From contig OY970389.1 in NCBI GenBank assembly GCA_963720235.1, positions 4,836,001-4,900,000 of the forward strand: DNA of 64,000 nucleotides, in the 5' to 3' direction. Shown here in pieces: positions 43,686 through 51,486 of this stretch. Below the pieces are notes generated by a model. That model was not told the DNA's origin, searched no databases, and saw only the letters and a program-made list of their open reading frames with translations. Origin of the DNA: JACMLC01 sp963720235. Lineage in GTDB: Bacteria > Acidobacteriota > Blastocatellia > Pyrinomonadales > Pyrinomonadaceae. Each line of letters starts with the position of its first letter. The first letter of the stretch is position 1. The translations under genes and the position numbers were made by a program.

Positions 43686-44772
43686 ACTCTTTGTTGCCGT
43701 TGGCTTCGTAGGCATCGCCGAGGCTGTCATAGACATTCGCGGAGTTTGGATAGGCCGCGACATTCAGTTTGAAAATCTCTATGGCTTCGCGTATGCGGCT
43801 GTCCTGTAGCATCTGATAGCCAATGGCGTTGAGCACATTCTCGCGGTAGATGACGGCTTGCGGGTCTGTCTTTTTTCCTTCCTCAAAAATCTGCACGGCC
43901 TTTGTGATGCCGTCGTTGGTAATCATCGCGACGAACCTGCCGGGCGAAGGCGCGCGCACTCTCGCTGCTGTCGCGGCTTCATCTCTCGTGAGGTGAAACT
44001 TGAGGAAGTCAATAGTCTGTTTGACAATCTCTTTGGTCTGGTCTGTGTTGTCGAGTATATCAAAGGCATGCTGTCCGTCTGCGTAGCTGATGAAGGTGAG
44101 CGGGAAATCCTGTGCGACAGCGCGTGCGACAAAAGCGTCAATCGTGTTGTTGATAAAAGGAACATCCTGACCCGCGCGTGCGACGAGCATCGGCACATCA
44201 AAGCGTATCTGCTGCGTGTTCATCACGCCGTAGTACATGACAGCCGTGCGTATGTACTTGCGGCTCTCGTTCATCGTCATCGGCAACGCGACCGGCACAT
44301 TCGCAGAGCAGGCCCAGATGCCCATACGGTTCTCGTCAACTTTCAGATTTGCAGCATTGCTGCGCACATAGTTGATGAGGTCTGCCACGTCTGCCGCCGC
44401 GTCCGTGTTGCGGCTTTGATGCGTGATGGCAATCATGCCTGAGGCAGCAGTCAGCTTGCCCCAGTCAACATAGACCTGCCAGTCTTTCAAATCCATAATG
44501 CCGACGCCGTTGACGAAGATAACGACGGGCAGCTTTCCATCTTTGAAATCCGGCGGATAGTAAACATCCATCTTGAGAGCAACGCCTTCTGCGGTCTTGT
44601 ATGTCAGGTCGCGCTGCGTTGTGACCTTGTCCATCGCCGGAAGCTTTAAGACTAGAGGCTGTTTTCTGGGGTCTTGTCGTTGCTGCGCATGAATGATGGA
44701 CGCGCTTGAAAGTGTGACAAGCAAACTGCACAGGGCGAACGCTTTGAGCAGGGACGAAAGTTTGCTTTGCAT
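43627..44772 (-). CDS. Secreted alpha/beta hydrolase with C-terminal TPR, frameshifted near its end
   Basis: The frame as read gives 381 residues: signal peptide (1-29), an alpha/beta-hydrolase domain of the dienelactone-hydrolase type (~55-270; nucleophile region 'GIWACSANVPVA', late His in 'YADGQHAFDI'), and a TPR-like C-terminus (~310-365). At 43686 one extra base shifts the frame; after residue 362 the sequence becomes 'SGDSKRGEDLRTARQRHDP', which is unrelated. The expected tail continues in the other frame to 43557. The protein may still work, since the hydrolase domain is whole. An assembly or sequencing error is equally possible. The nucleophile Ser lies in an atypical 'CSAN' instead of G-x-S-x-G. 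Confidence 0.8.
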   Translation of the reverse strand: MQSKLSSLLKAFALCSLLVTLSSASIIHAQQRQDPRKQPLVLKLPAMDKVTTQRDLTYKTAEGVALKMDVYYPPDFKDGKLPVVIFVNGVGIMDLKDWQVYVDWGKLTAASGMIAITHQSRNTDAAADVADLINYVRSNAANLKVDENRMGIWACSANVPVALPMTMNESRKYIRTAVMYYGVMNTQQIRFDVPMLVARAGQDVPFINNTIDAFVARAVAQDFPLTFISYADGQHAFDILDNTDQTKEIVKQTIDFLKFHLTRDEAATAARVRAPSPGRFVAMITNDGITKAVQIFEEGKKTDPQAVIYRENVLNAIGYQMLQDSRIREAIEIFKLNVAAYPNSANVYDSLGDAYEANGNKESGDSKRGEDLRTARQRHDP

Positions 44773-44817
44773 GTCTGTTATCTCCTTTGAGAGTTATGAG
44801 CCTGAGAAGGATAAAGA

Positions 44818-44870
44818 AGATTTCAAATTTGAAATTTCAAATCTGACGATTTCAAATCTGAAATCTTTCT
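44818..44870. repeat. Tandem-word hairpin element, GATTTCAAATTTGAAAT family (G1)
   Basis: Repeated words AGATTTCAAATTTGAAATTT and GATTTCAAATCTGAAATCT form an imperfect inverted repeat of about 50 bases. It lies between the dioxygenase and hydrolase genes. The same words form the inner part of the element at 50064-50141. Confidence 0.7.
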
Positions 44871-44878
44871 TTGTCTGA

Positions 44879-45442
44879 CTACTTGCGCAGCTTGATATTC
44901 TGCACGCAACGGAGCATGCCCGAATTATCTTTTTCCAGCGGGCGGATGGAAAAGATGCTGTCTTGGCTCTCGGCGTCGCGGCGCATCTCTTCGCTGATAA
45001 AAGTGTCGCCCTCAAAAACTATCTCGAAGATTTTCTGACTATAGCCGGGCGCGTTGACGACGTAATGTATGTGCGCAGGGACACGCGCCGAAGGATACGG
45101 GCCGGGCTTGATGGTCTCAAACTCGTAGCGCCCGCGCGCGTCTGTGCGCATCGTGCCGTTGAGGCGCGGGTTCGAGTTGTTCGTCGTCTCGCCCGAATAA
45201 TAGCCCTTGATGTCCGTGTGATAGACGTAAACCGAAACGCCTTCGAGCGGAGTCTTGCCGTCCGCCGTCGTCACAGTGCCTGAGACCGTGAGCCGCTCGC
45301 CCGGTTCAGACTTTGGCGCGACGATGATTTTCCAGCTTGCATCGCTCTGGGCCAATTTCGGCGACTGGCCGGAGCAGACAGAGTTCAAGAGGACTATCAA
45401 CAAGAGAGCCGTATGCCTCAAACGATGCGAAAATCTGTTCAT
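44879..45442 (-). CDS. Exported intradiol ring-cleavage dioxygenase-like protein
   Basis: A 187-residue protein with an N-terminal signal sequence ('HTALLLIVLLNSVCSG'). The core has the intradiol (protocatechuate 3,4-) dioxygenase pattern: 'LEGVSVYVYHTDIKGYYS' with a ligand Tyr, then 'GPYPSARVPAHIHYVV' with a Tyr and two His that would bind Fe(III). I chose the ATG at 45442 since the signal peptide begins there; the open frame to 45508 lacks a signal at its start. Extracytoplasmic members of this family are known and their substrates often unknown. A GTAAAAAA-type motif lies about 100 bases upstream. Confidence 0.85.
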   Translation of the reverse strand: MNRFSHRLRHTALLLIVLLNSVCSGQSPKLAQSDASWKIIVAPKSEPGERLTVSGTVTTADGKTPLEGVSVYVYHTDIKGYYSGETTNNSNPRLNGTMRTDARGRYEFETIKPGPYPSARVPAHIHYVVNAPGYSQKIFEIVFEGDTFISEEMRRDAESQDSIFSIRPLEKDNSGMLRCVQNIKLRK

Positions 45443-45544
45443 GTGCCGGGCCAACCTTTCTGTTGGAAAACGCGCGCGGGTGTCTGTGAATGAATCTCTC
45501 GTCAACATATTTCAACTCGCCCCGGTTTGGCTATAGCTTCAGAA

Positions 45545-45569
45545 ATATTTTTACCGATTTTTTACACCT
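45545..45569 (-). promoter_or_regulatory. Candidate GTGTAAAAAA-GGTAAAAA motif upstream of dioxygenase gene
   Basis: On the minus strand: GGTGTAAAAAATCGGTAAAA. It has the same two A-rich halves and nearly the same spacing as the sites at 20762 and 31374, and faces the dioxygenase gene. Confidence 0.35.
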
Positions 45570-45583
45570 CACATATTGAAAGA

Positions 45584-45735
45584 TTAGCCACAGAGACACA
45601 GAGGCACAGAGAAAGGGTTAAAGGGGAAGAGGGGAAAAGGGAAAGGGCATGATTCAGAATTGCTCATCTTCATTTTTCCCTCTTCACCATTTCCCCTTTC
45701 TTCTTTCCTCTGTGCCTCTGTGTCTCTGTGGCTAA
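45584..45735. repeat. Nested tandem-word hairpin: CACAGAGA arms around AAAGGGGAAGAGGGG arms (A4)
   Basis: The outer arms TTAGCCACAGAGACACAGAG (45584) and its inverse (45708-45735) enclose a second pair, GTTAAAGGGGAAGAGGGGAA and TTTTTCCCTCTTCACCATTT. Two word families are therefore nested in one hairpin. It lies between the divergent dioxygenase and solute-binding-protein genes, directly before the latter's open frame. Confidence 0.9.
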
Positions 45736-45795
45736 ATGAATGCATTCCGGTTTACTATAGCCCGCGTTCGACCAAGCCTGCTCAAGAGTTCCCAC

Positions 45796-47094
45796 ATGCA
45801 CATGAGATTAAATTACCTGTTGACAGCCATCCTGTCTCTCATTCTTCTGACATTGCACACGGGTTGCGGCCAGCAGCAGCAAGGCGGCGCAAAGCAGTTG
45901 ACTCTCGCTGTCAATTCCGGCGTTGAGGGCGACGCGCTCAAACAGGCCGCGCGCGATTACGAAGCGCAGACAGGCGTGCATATCAACATCGCTGAATTTC
46001 CTTACGCGAATCTGTTTGAAAAAGAGTTGGTAGATTTGAATGCGCGTACAGGCGCGTATGATTTAATCATGCTCGACGACCCATGGTTTCCGCGCTTTGC
46101 GGAGCAGCAAGTCCTGACAGACCTCAAGCCGTTTTATGAGAAGCGCGGGCAAGCTGGCCCGGACAATGATTTTGTTCCAAACTCGCTCGCGCTCTGCAAG
46201 CATCCGTATCAAACGGGCGCGCTTTATGCTCTGCCCTACGTAGGCAACTCGCAACTCTTCTTTTATCGCAAAGACGTTTTCCAGAAACATTCTTTGAAAG
46301 AGCCTGCGACGTGGGATGAAGTGCTGACGGCAGCAAAGATGATTCAGGAGCGCGAGACTGCTGGCGCGCCGGGCGGCGGCAAGATGTACGGCTATGTGAT
46401 GCGCGCGGCGCAGGGCAATGCTGCGGTCGCGGATTTCATGCCAATCTTCTGGGCCTTTGGAGGGGAGATGTTTGACGCGAGTGGCAAGCCTACGGTCAAC
46501 AGTGCGGAAGGCGTCAATGCTTTAAAGTTTATGCTTGAGCTTGGGAAATTTTCGCCGCCCGGTTATGCCAGCTTCAATGCAGATGAAGTCTCCGCGCATC
46601 TCTTGCAGGGGACAGCCGCGATGTCTATCAACTGGCCCGCGTGGATTAGCTCTTTCAACGATGCCTCGAAATCAAAAGTCATAGGCCAGATGGAATTCAC
46701 AGTCATGCCCGGCAAACAGAATCCGGGCCGCGCGGAGATTGGCAACTGGCTGATAGCCATTCCGCGTGACGCGAAGAATGCAGAAGCCGCTTTTGACTTT
46801 CTCGTCTGGGCCACAAGCCGCGAGCAGATGAAGCAATCCGCTCTTCGTGGCAATCCGCCGACGCGACAATCCATCTTCAAAGACGCGGAGATGATTGCTA
46901 AATTTCCGGCCTATCCGGCACAGCTTCGCTCGCTTGAAAACTCTCGCCCGCGCCCGCGCACGCCGCTCTGGAACGAGATTGAAAACTCTTTCGGCATCTT
47001 TCTTTCCAAAGCCAATAGCGGCGAATTGTCTGCCGAAGAAGCCATGAATCAGGCGAACGCGGAGATTGCGAAAATCATCGAGCGCGGAAAATGA
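45796..47094 (+). CDS. ABC sugar transporter, extracellular solute-binding lipoprotein
   Basis: A 432-residue family-1 solute-binding protein. It starts with a lipoprotein-type signal ('LLTAILSLILLTLHTGCGQ', Cys as the lipidation site), then 'LTLAVNSGVEGDALKQAARD' and the usual two-lobe fold. I chose the ATG at 45796, where the signal peptide begins; a second ATG is at 45802 and the frame is open to 45736. It is the first gene of an importer operon with two permeases (overlapping) and an ATPase. Substrate: probably a sugar or polyol, by family. Confidence 0.9.
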   Translation: MHMRLNYLLTAILSLILLTLHTGCGQQQQGGAKQLTLAVNSGVEGDALKQAARDYEAQTGVHINIAEFPYANLFEKELVDLNARTGAYDLIMLDDPWFPRFAEQQVLTDLKPFYEKRGQAGPDNDFVPNSLALCKHPYQTGALYALPYVGNSQLFFYRKDVFQKHSLKEPATWDEVLTAAKMIQERETAGAPGGGKMYGYVMRAAQGNAAVADFMPIFWAFGGEMFDASGKPTVNSAEGVNALKFMLELGKFSPPGYASFNADEVSAHLLQGTAAMSINWPAWISSFNDASKSKVIGQMEFTVMPGKQNPGRAEIGNWLIAIPRDAKNAEAAFDFLVWATSREQMKQSALRGNPPTRQSIFKDAEMIAKFPAYPAQLRSLENSRPRPRTPLWNEIENSFGIFLSKANSGELSAEEAMNQANAEIAKIIERGK

Positions 47095-47987
47095 TGTCGA
47101 AATTGCGCCGTCAGATTTTTTCGTCAGGAAATGATCGCGCTCTGCCGTACCTGCTCGTCGCGCCGACCGTCGCTGTGCTCGCCGCGCTTTCGATTTATCC
47201 ACTGATTTATTCCATCCGCGTCAGTTTTCAAACAGGCATGGGCCAGCGCACCGCTTGGTCTCTGGGAAACTTTACAAGGCTTGCATCGGACAGATTTTTT
47301 CTGGATGCTCTGGGCCACACGCTTGTGTATGCGCTGGTCGCGCTCACGTTTGAGTTTCTGCTCGGACTTGGCCTCGCAGTTTTGTTGAACGAGAAGCTGC
47401 GCGGGAGAAACTTTTTTCGCGCGCTGCTGCTTGTGCCGATGATGTTGCCGCCTGTGGTCGTGGGCGTCGTGTGGCGTCTGATGCTGAATCCGAATTTCGG
47501 AGCGGTCAACGGGACGCTGAAAGGAGCGGGCGTCAATACTTCTCAGTTAACGTGGACGGCTTCGCCAAAGCTTGCGCTCGCGTCTGTCATCATGGTTGAC
47601 ATCTGGCAATGGACGCCTTTCATGTTTTTAGTTTTGCTCGCGGGCCTGCAAGCCATTCCGCAGGAGCCATATGAAGCGGCTGTGATTGACGGCTCAAGCC
47701 GTTGGCAAACTTTTCGTCACATTACGCTGCCACTTTTGAAACCGGCGATTCTGATTGCGCTGCTCTTGAGAACGATGGACTTGCTGCGCGTCTTTGACCA
47801 GATTTTTATTCTCACGGAAGGCGGGCCGGGTTTTGCGACGGAGACCATTAGCCTTTATATCTATCGCACTGCGTTTCGCTTTTCTGATTTCGGCTATGCG
47901 GCGGCGATGTCCTTTGTGCTGCTGATTCTGACAAACATCATTAGCCTGCTCTACATACGGCTCTTGCAAAAACAGGAGGCCGCTTGA
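47091..47987 (+). CDS. ABC sugar transporter permease (MalF/UgpA type)
   Basis: A 298-residue inner-membrane permease with six predicted segments. The cytoplasmic EAA loop is 'PYEAAVIDGSSRWQTFRHIT' (about residues 195-214). The N-terminal 'LPYLLVAPTVAVLAALSIYP' is typical of the family. The ATG overlaps the stop of the binding-protein gene and its own stop overlaps the next permease, so the three are coupled. Confidence 0.93.
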   Translation: MMSKLRRQIFSSGNDRALPYLLVAPTVAVLAALSIYPLIYSIRVSFQTGMGQRTAWSLGNFTRLASDRFFLDALGHTLVYALVALTFEFLLGLGLAVLLNEKLRGRNFFRALLLVPMMLPPVVVGVVWRLMLNPNFGAVNGTLKGAGVNTSQLTWTASPKLALASVIMVDIWQWTPFMFLVLLAGLQAIPQEPYEAAVIDGSSRWQTFRHITLPLLKPAILIALLLRTMDLLRVFDQIFILTEGGPGFATETISLYIYRTAFRFSDFGYAAAMSFVLLILTNIISLLYIRLLQKQEAA

Positions 47988-48838
47988 TGAGAGCAAAGCT
48001 AAAATCCATCTTTGCACTTTCAAGCTTGCTGAAATATGGGCTGGCGCTGTTCGCATTAGTGGCGGCATTAGCTCCTGTCTATTGGCTCGTCACTATCTCG
48101 CTCAAGAGCGAGGTTGACCAGTTCGCAGTCCCGCCGCGCTGGTTGAGTTTTAGCCCGACGCTGGTTCATTACAAGGATGCATTCGTCGCGCGCTCGTTCG
48201 GCCAGTATCTCATCACGAGCGCGATTGTCGCAGCGCTTTCGACTGTGTGCGCGCTCGTCCTTGGAACTTTTGCGGCTTACGCGCTGGCGCGTTTTCGTCT
48301 GCCGCGAAAGTTGGACACGAGGCTTGCGCTGTGGATTCTCTCGACGCGCATGTTCCCGCCGATTGTGACGGCGATTCCGCTTTTTCTGTTGATGCGTGAT
48401 GTGCGCCTTCTGAACACGAAAGCCTCGCTGGTGATTGTCTATACGGCATTCAATCTGCCGTTTGTGGTGTGGATGATGCGCGGATTTTTTATGGAAGTGC
48501 CGCGCGAGATGGAAGAGGCTGCGATGGTGGACGGCGATTCGAGACTGGGCGCGCTCTGGCGCGTAGTCTTGCCGCTCGTGACGCCGGGATTGGCGGCGAC
48601 GGCTGTCTTTTGTCTCATCATTTCCTGGAATGAATTTTTGTTCGCGCTCGTGCTGACGCAGACGGATGCCGCGATGACACTTCCGGTCGGCATCGCTGGC
48701 CGCGTCACGCAGTACGAAATCAAGTGGGGCGTGATGAGCGCGGCGGGAGTCGTAGCGATGATGCCGATTCTCATTTTTGCAATGGCCGTTCAGCGATACC
48801 TCGTGCGCGGGCTTTCTTTAGGAGCAGTGAAAGGATGA
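47984..48838 (+). CDS. ABC sugar transporter permease (MalG/UgpE type)
   Basis: A 284-residue permease with six predicted segments and an EAA loop 'PREMEEAAMVDGDSRLGALW' (about residues 170-190). It pairs with the MalF-type permease encoded just before it (4-base overlap). A hairpin element (48844-48957) follows directly and separates it from the ATPase gene. Confidence 0.93.
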   Translation: MMRAKLKSIFALSSLLKYGLALFALVAALAPVYWLVTISLKSEVDQFAVPPRWLSFSPTLVHYKDAFVARSFGQYLITSAIVAALSTVCALVLGTFAAYALARFRLPRKLDTRLALWILSTRMFPPIVTAIPLFLLMRDVRLLNTKASLVIVYTAFNLPFVVWMMRGFFMEVPREMEEAAMVDGDSRLGALWRVVLPLVTPGLAATAVFCLIISWNEFLFALVLTQTDAAMTLPVGIAGRVTQYEIKWGVMSAAGVVAMMPILIFAMAVQRYLVRGLSLGAVKG

Positions 48839-48843
48839 AAAAC

Positions 48844-48957
48844 ATTTTCCCGCAAAGGCGCAAAGACGCAAAGAGAAGACGCCAAGAAAGCATTCAAGAT
48901 AGATAACTACTCAACACCTTCGCGTCTTCTTTGCGCCTTTGCGCCTTTGCGGGAAAT
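48844..48957. repeat. Tandem-word hairpin element, GCAAAGGC family (B4)
   Basis: The arms ATTTTCCCGCAAAGGCGCAA and the inverse ending CTTTGCGGGAAAT. The loop AAGAAAGCATTCAAGATAGA continues to CTCAACACCTT and matches that of the element at 27906 (reversed) at about 36 of 41 positions. It sits inside the importer operon. Confidence 0.92.
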
Positions 48958-48989
48958 TTTCTTCGTGATTTCGATTCGATAGCTTAAAG

Positions 48990-50078
48990 ATGAACGTAAA
49001 GTTTGAAAAGGTGACTAAAAAGTTCGGCGCGTCTATTGTGGTTGACGGGTTGAATCTTGAGACGGTTGACGGCGAGTTTGTTGTTCTGCTTGGCCCGTCG
49101 GGTTGCGGTAAGACTACGACCTTGCGGATGCTTGCGGGGCTGGAAGATGCGACGGATGGAGACATCTTTATTGGGCCAGAGCGTGTCAATGATATTCCGA
49201 CGCGGGAGCGTGATGTGGCGATGGTCTTTCAGAGTTACGCGCTCTATCCGCACATGACTGTCGCGGAAAACATAGCCTATCCATTGCGCGTGCGCAAAGT
49301 CTTGAAGAACGAGATTCCGCAGCGCGTCGAGCGCGTGGCGGCGTTGCTGGAAATCTCGGCCCTGCTTGAACGCAAGCCGCGCGATTTATCCGGCGGCGAA
49401 AGACAGCGCGTCGCACTCGCACGCGCCATCGTGCGCGAGCCGCGCGTGTATCTGATGGACGAGCCGCTCTCGAATCTGGATGCCAAGCTGCGCGTACAGA
49501 TGCGCGGCGAGTTGAAACGCTTGCAGCAGACTCTGGGAACAACCACTGTCTATGTGACGCACGATCAGGCCGAAGCTATGACACTCGCGCATCGCGTCGC
49601 GGTGATGCGCAACGGGCGTTTGCAGCAGTTCGATACGCCGCTCAATATTTACAATCGCCCGGCCAATCGTTTTGTAGCGGAGTTCGTCGGCAGCCCCGGC
49701 ATGAATTTCATCGAAGGAAAATTTGATGCGTCCTCAAGACATTTCACGAGCGGCGAGTTCAAGCTTCCTCTCTCCGATATTCAGCTTGATAGATTGAAGG
49801 CACATGAGCGCATCACGCTCGGCATCCGGCCTGAGCATTTACATGTCTCGCTGTCGCAACATGAAGGAGACGCGCCAGCCACAATCTATGTGACGGAATT
49901 GATGGGCAATGAGACGCTCGTTTTTTTTCGTCTCGCGGGCGGTCAAAAGCTTATCGCACGCGCGCCCGCGAGTTTTCGCGCAGAGCCTGAGTCGCAGGTC
50001 TGGATAAGATTTGAAAACGGCCAGCTTCACTTCTTCGATGCTCAAAGCGAAGTCGCATTATTAACCACAGAGGACTGA
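48990..50078 (+). CDS. ABC sugar transporter ATP-binding protein (MalK/UgpC type)
   Basis: A 362-residue ATPase with Walker A 'GPSGCGKTTTLRML' (~36), signature 'LSGGERQRVALARAI' (~133), Walker B 'VYLMDEPLSNLDAKL' (~153) and the regulatory C-terminal TOBE-like domain (~240-360). It completes the importer with the binding protein and permeases upstream. No ribosome-binding site is evident before the ATG. The last residues 'LTTED' and the stop are encoded by the left arm of a hairpin repeat (50064-50141). Confidence 0.93.
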   Translation: MNVKFEKVTKKFGASIVVDGLNLETVDGEFVVLLGPSGCGKTTTLRMLAGLEDATDGDIFIGPERVNDIPTRERDVAMVFQSYALYPHMTVAENIAYPLRVRKVLKNEIPQRVERVAALLEISALLERKPRDLSGGERQRVALARAIVREPRVYLMDEPLSNLDAKLRVQMRGELKRLQQTLGTTTVYVTHDQAEAMTLAHRVAVMRNGRLQQFDTPLNIYNRPANRFVAEFVGSPGMNFIEGKFDASSRHFTSGEFKLPLSDIQLDRLKAHERITLGIRPEHLHVSLSQHEGDAPATIYVTELMGNETLVFFRLAGGQKLIARAPASFRAEPESQVWIRFENGQLHFFDAQSEVALLTTED

Positions 50079-50141
50079 GAAGATTTGAAATTTGAAATCT
50101 GAAATTTGAAATCTCAAATTCTTCTCCTGTCCTCTGTGATG
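50064..50141. repeat. Nested hairpin: CCACAGAGGAC arms around GAAATTTGAAATCTG words (G2/A7)
   Basis: CCACAGAGGACTGAGAAGATT and the inverse words ...TTCTTCTCCTGTCCTCTGTG frame an inner AGATTTGAAATTTGAAATCT type repeat. The stop codon of the ATPase gene lies in the left arm. It lies between convergent genes. Confidence 0.8.
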
Positions 50142-50150
50142 AATGCTTTC

Positions 50151-50807
50151 TTACTCGCCTGACGCTGAAGCTTTTTTGTTCGGTTGCGGCGTGACGCGCA
50201 GGTAGGGTTTGAGTGCTTTCCAGCCTGCGGGGAATTTTTCCTTTGCTTCTTCGTCGGACATTGAAGGGACGATGATGCAGTCGTCGCCGTCGCGCCAGTT
50301 GACGGGCGTGGCGACGCTGTAGTTGGCCGTCAGTTGCAGGGAATCTATGACGCGCAGGATTTCGTCGAAGTTGCGGCCAGTGCTCGCCGGATAGGTAATC
50401 ATCAGTTTGACTTTTTTGTCCGGGCCGACGACATAGACAGAGCGCACTGTGAAGGTGTCGCTCGCGTTCGGGTGAATCATGTCATAGAGGTCTGAGACTT
50501 TGCGGTCTGAGTCTGCGATGACAGGAAAGTTCAATGCTTGCCCCTGCGTCTCTTCTATATCGCTGGCCCATTTTTGATGCGAGTCGGCTGGGTCAACGCT
50601 GAGACCTATAATCTTGACATTGCGTTTGTCAAACTCCGGCTTGAGGCGCGCGGCCTCGCCCAGTTCCGTCGTGCAGACGGGCGTGAAATCTTTCGGATGA
50701 GAGAAGAGCACGCCCCAGCTATCGCCTAGCCAGTCGTGAAAGCTCACCTCTCCTTCCGTTGTCTCGGCAGTAAAATCCGGTGCGGTGTCGCCTAATCTGA
50801 GAGCCAT
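50151..50807 (-). CDS. Peroxiredoxin, 1-Cys (Prx6) type
   Basis: A 218-residue peroxidase with the peroxidatic C45 in 'KDFTPVCTTELG', the conserved 'SHPKDFTPVC' start and the long C-terminal domain of the Prx6 class ('NWRDGDDCIIVPSMSDEEAK'). It reduces H2O2 and organic peroxides in the cytoplasm. AAGGA lies about 12 bases before the ATG. The next two genes on the same strand (VKOR, DsbA-like) concern disulfide formation, so this is a small thiol-redox neighbourhood. Confidence 0.93.
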   Translation of the reverse strand: MALRLGDTAPDFTAETTEGEVSFHDWLGDSWGVLFSHPKDFTPVCTTELGEAARLKPEFDKRNVKIIGLSVDPADSHQKWASDIEETQGQALNFPVIADSDRKVSDLYDMIHPNASDTFTVRSVYVVGPDKKVKLMITYPASTGRNFDEILRVIDSLQLTANYSVATPVNWRDGDDCIIVPSMSDEEAKEKFPAGWKALKPYLRVTPQPNKKASASGE

Positions 50808-50929
50808 AACGGTGCATTCCTTTCTTTGTGAAAAAATTCAAATTAAGATTTCCTGAACGGCTGTAGATAAAGCAAGGGCTGTAAGCAAGCGTGGCTTTTA
50901 CACCCAAGCCCATTGGTAAGTCAATGAAA

Positions 50930-51025
50930 TTAGCCACAGAGACACAGAGACACGGAGATAAGGAAAAGAAAAAACGTAAACTGAAAAGAGTTCTTATTTG
51001 TTATGTGTCTCTGTGTCTCTGTGGC
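50930..51025. repeat. Tandem-word hairpin element, CACAGAGA family (A5)
   Basis: The arms TTAGCCACAGAGACACAGAG and GTGTCTCTGTGTCTCTGTGG pair closely. The right arm encodes the last residues and stop codon of the VKOR-family gene ('LPQRHRDT'), so repeat and coding sequence overlap. Confidence 0.9.
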
Positions 51026-51486
51026 AAAAATAGGACGAGCATAAGGGCTGCGAGTGAGAATGTGATGGCTGCCGAGAGCAGGCAGAACTCGCAGTATTGA
51101 TTGAGCACAAAGGCTTGCAGGTATATCAGGCGCAGGGTCATGAGCGTCATCAGGAAGACGACTATGATGAGCAGCGTGCGCGCCATGCGATAGCCGTAGA
51201 GGGCAAGTGTCGCAAGGCTAAAGACCGTAAAGTAAGCCAGCGCGCCGAGGGCCGCGAGTGGATAGCCGCCGATGCTCGCGTATGGACTGCTGAGCACTGC
51301 ATCGCATCCGGTGGAGATTGTGCATTGCACGCTCTGGCCCGTGAGATGTTTGACCGTGAGATAGATTGCATCGGCCAGCCCTATGAGCGAGAGCAATGCT
51401 GTCAGCAGGTAGGGCCACTTGGGGCTTAGAGTCGCGGCGTGCGAGTCGGCCTCGCCGGAAATATTATTTATCTCCGGCGCGCTCAT
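51001..51486 (-). CDS. Vitamin K epoxide reductase (VKOR) family protein
   Basis: A 161-residue membrane protein with four to five segments. The conserved Cys pair C55/C61 ('CTISTGCDAVLSSPY') and the active-site C132-x-x-C135 ('NQYCEFCLLSA') are present. It would oxidise a DsbA-like partner and pass electrons to quinone, as bacterial VKORs do. The DsbA-like gene upstream overlaps it by 4 bases, which supports this. The C-terminal residues 'LPQRHRDT' come from a hairpin repeat arm. Confidence 0.92.
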   Translation of the reverse strand: MSAPEINNISGEADSHAATLSPKWPYLLTALLSLIGLADAIYLTVKHLTGQSVQCTISTGCDAVLSSPYASIGGYPLAALGALAYFTVFSLATLALYGYRMARTLLIIVVFLMTLMTLRLIYLQAFVLNQYCEFCLLSAAITFSLAALMLVLFLPQRHRDT

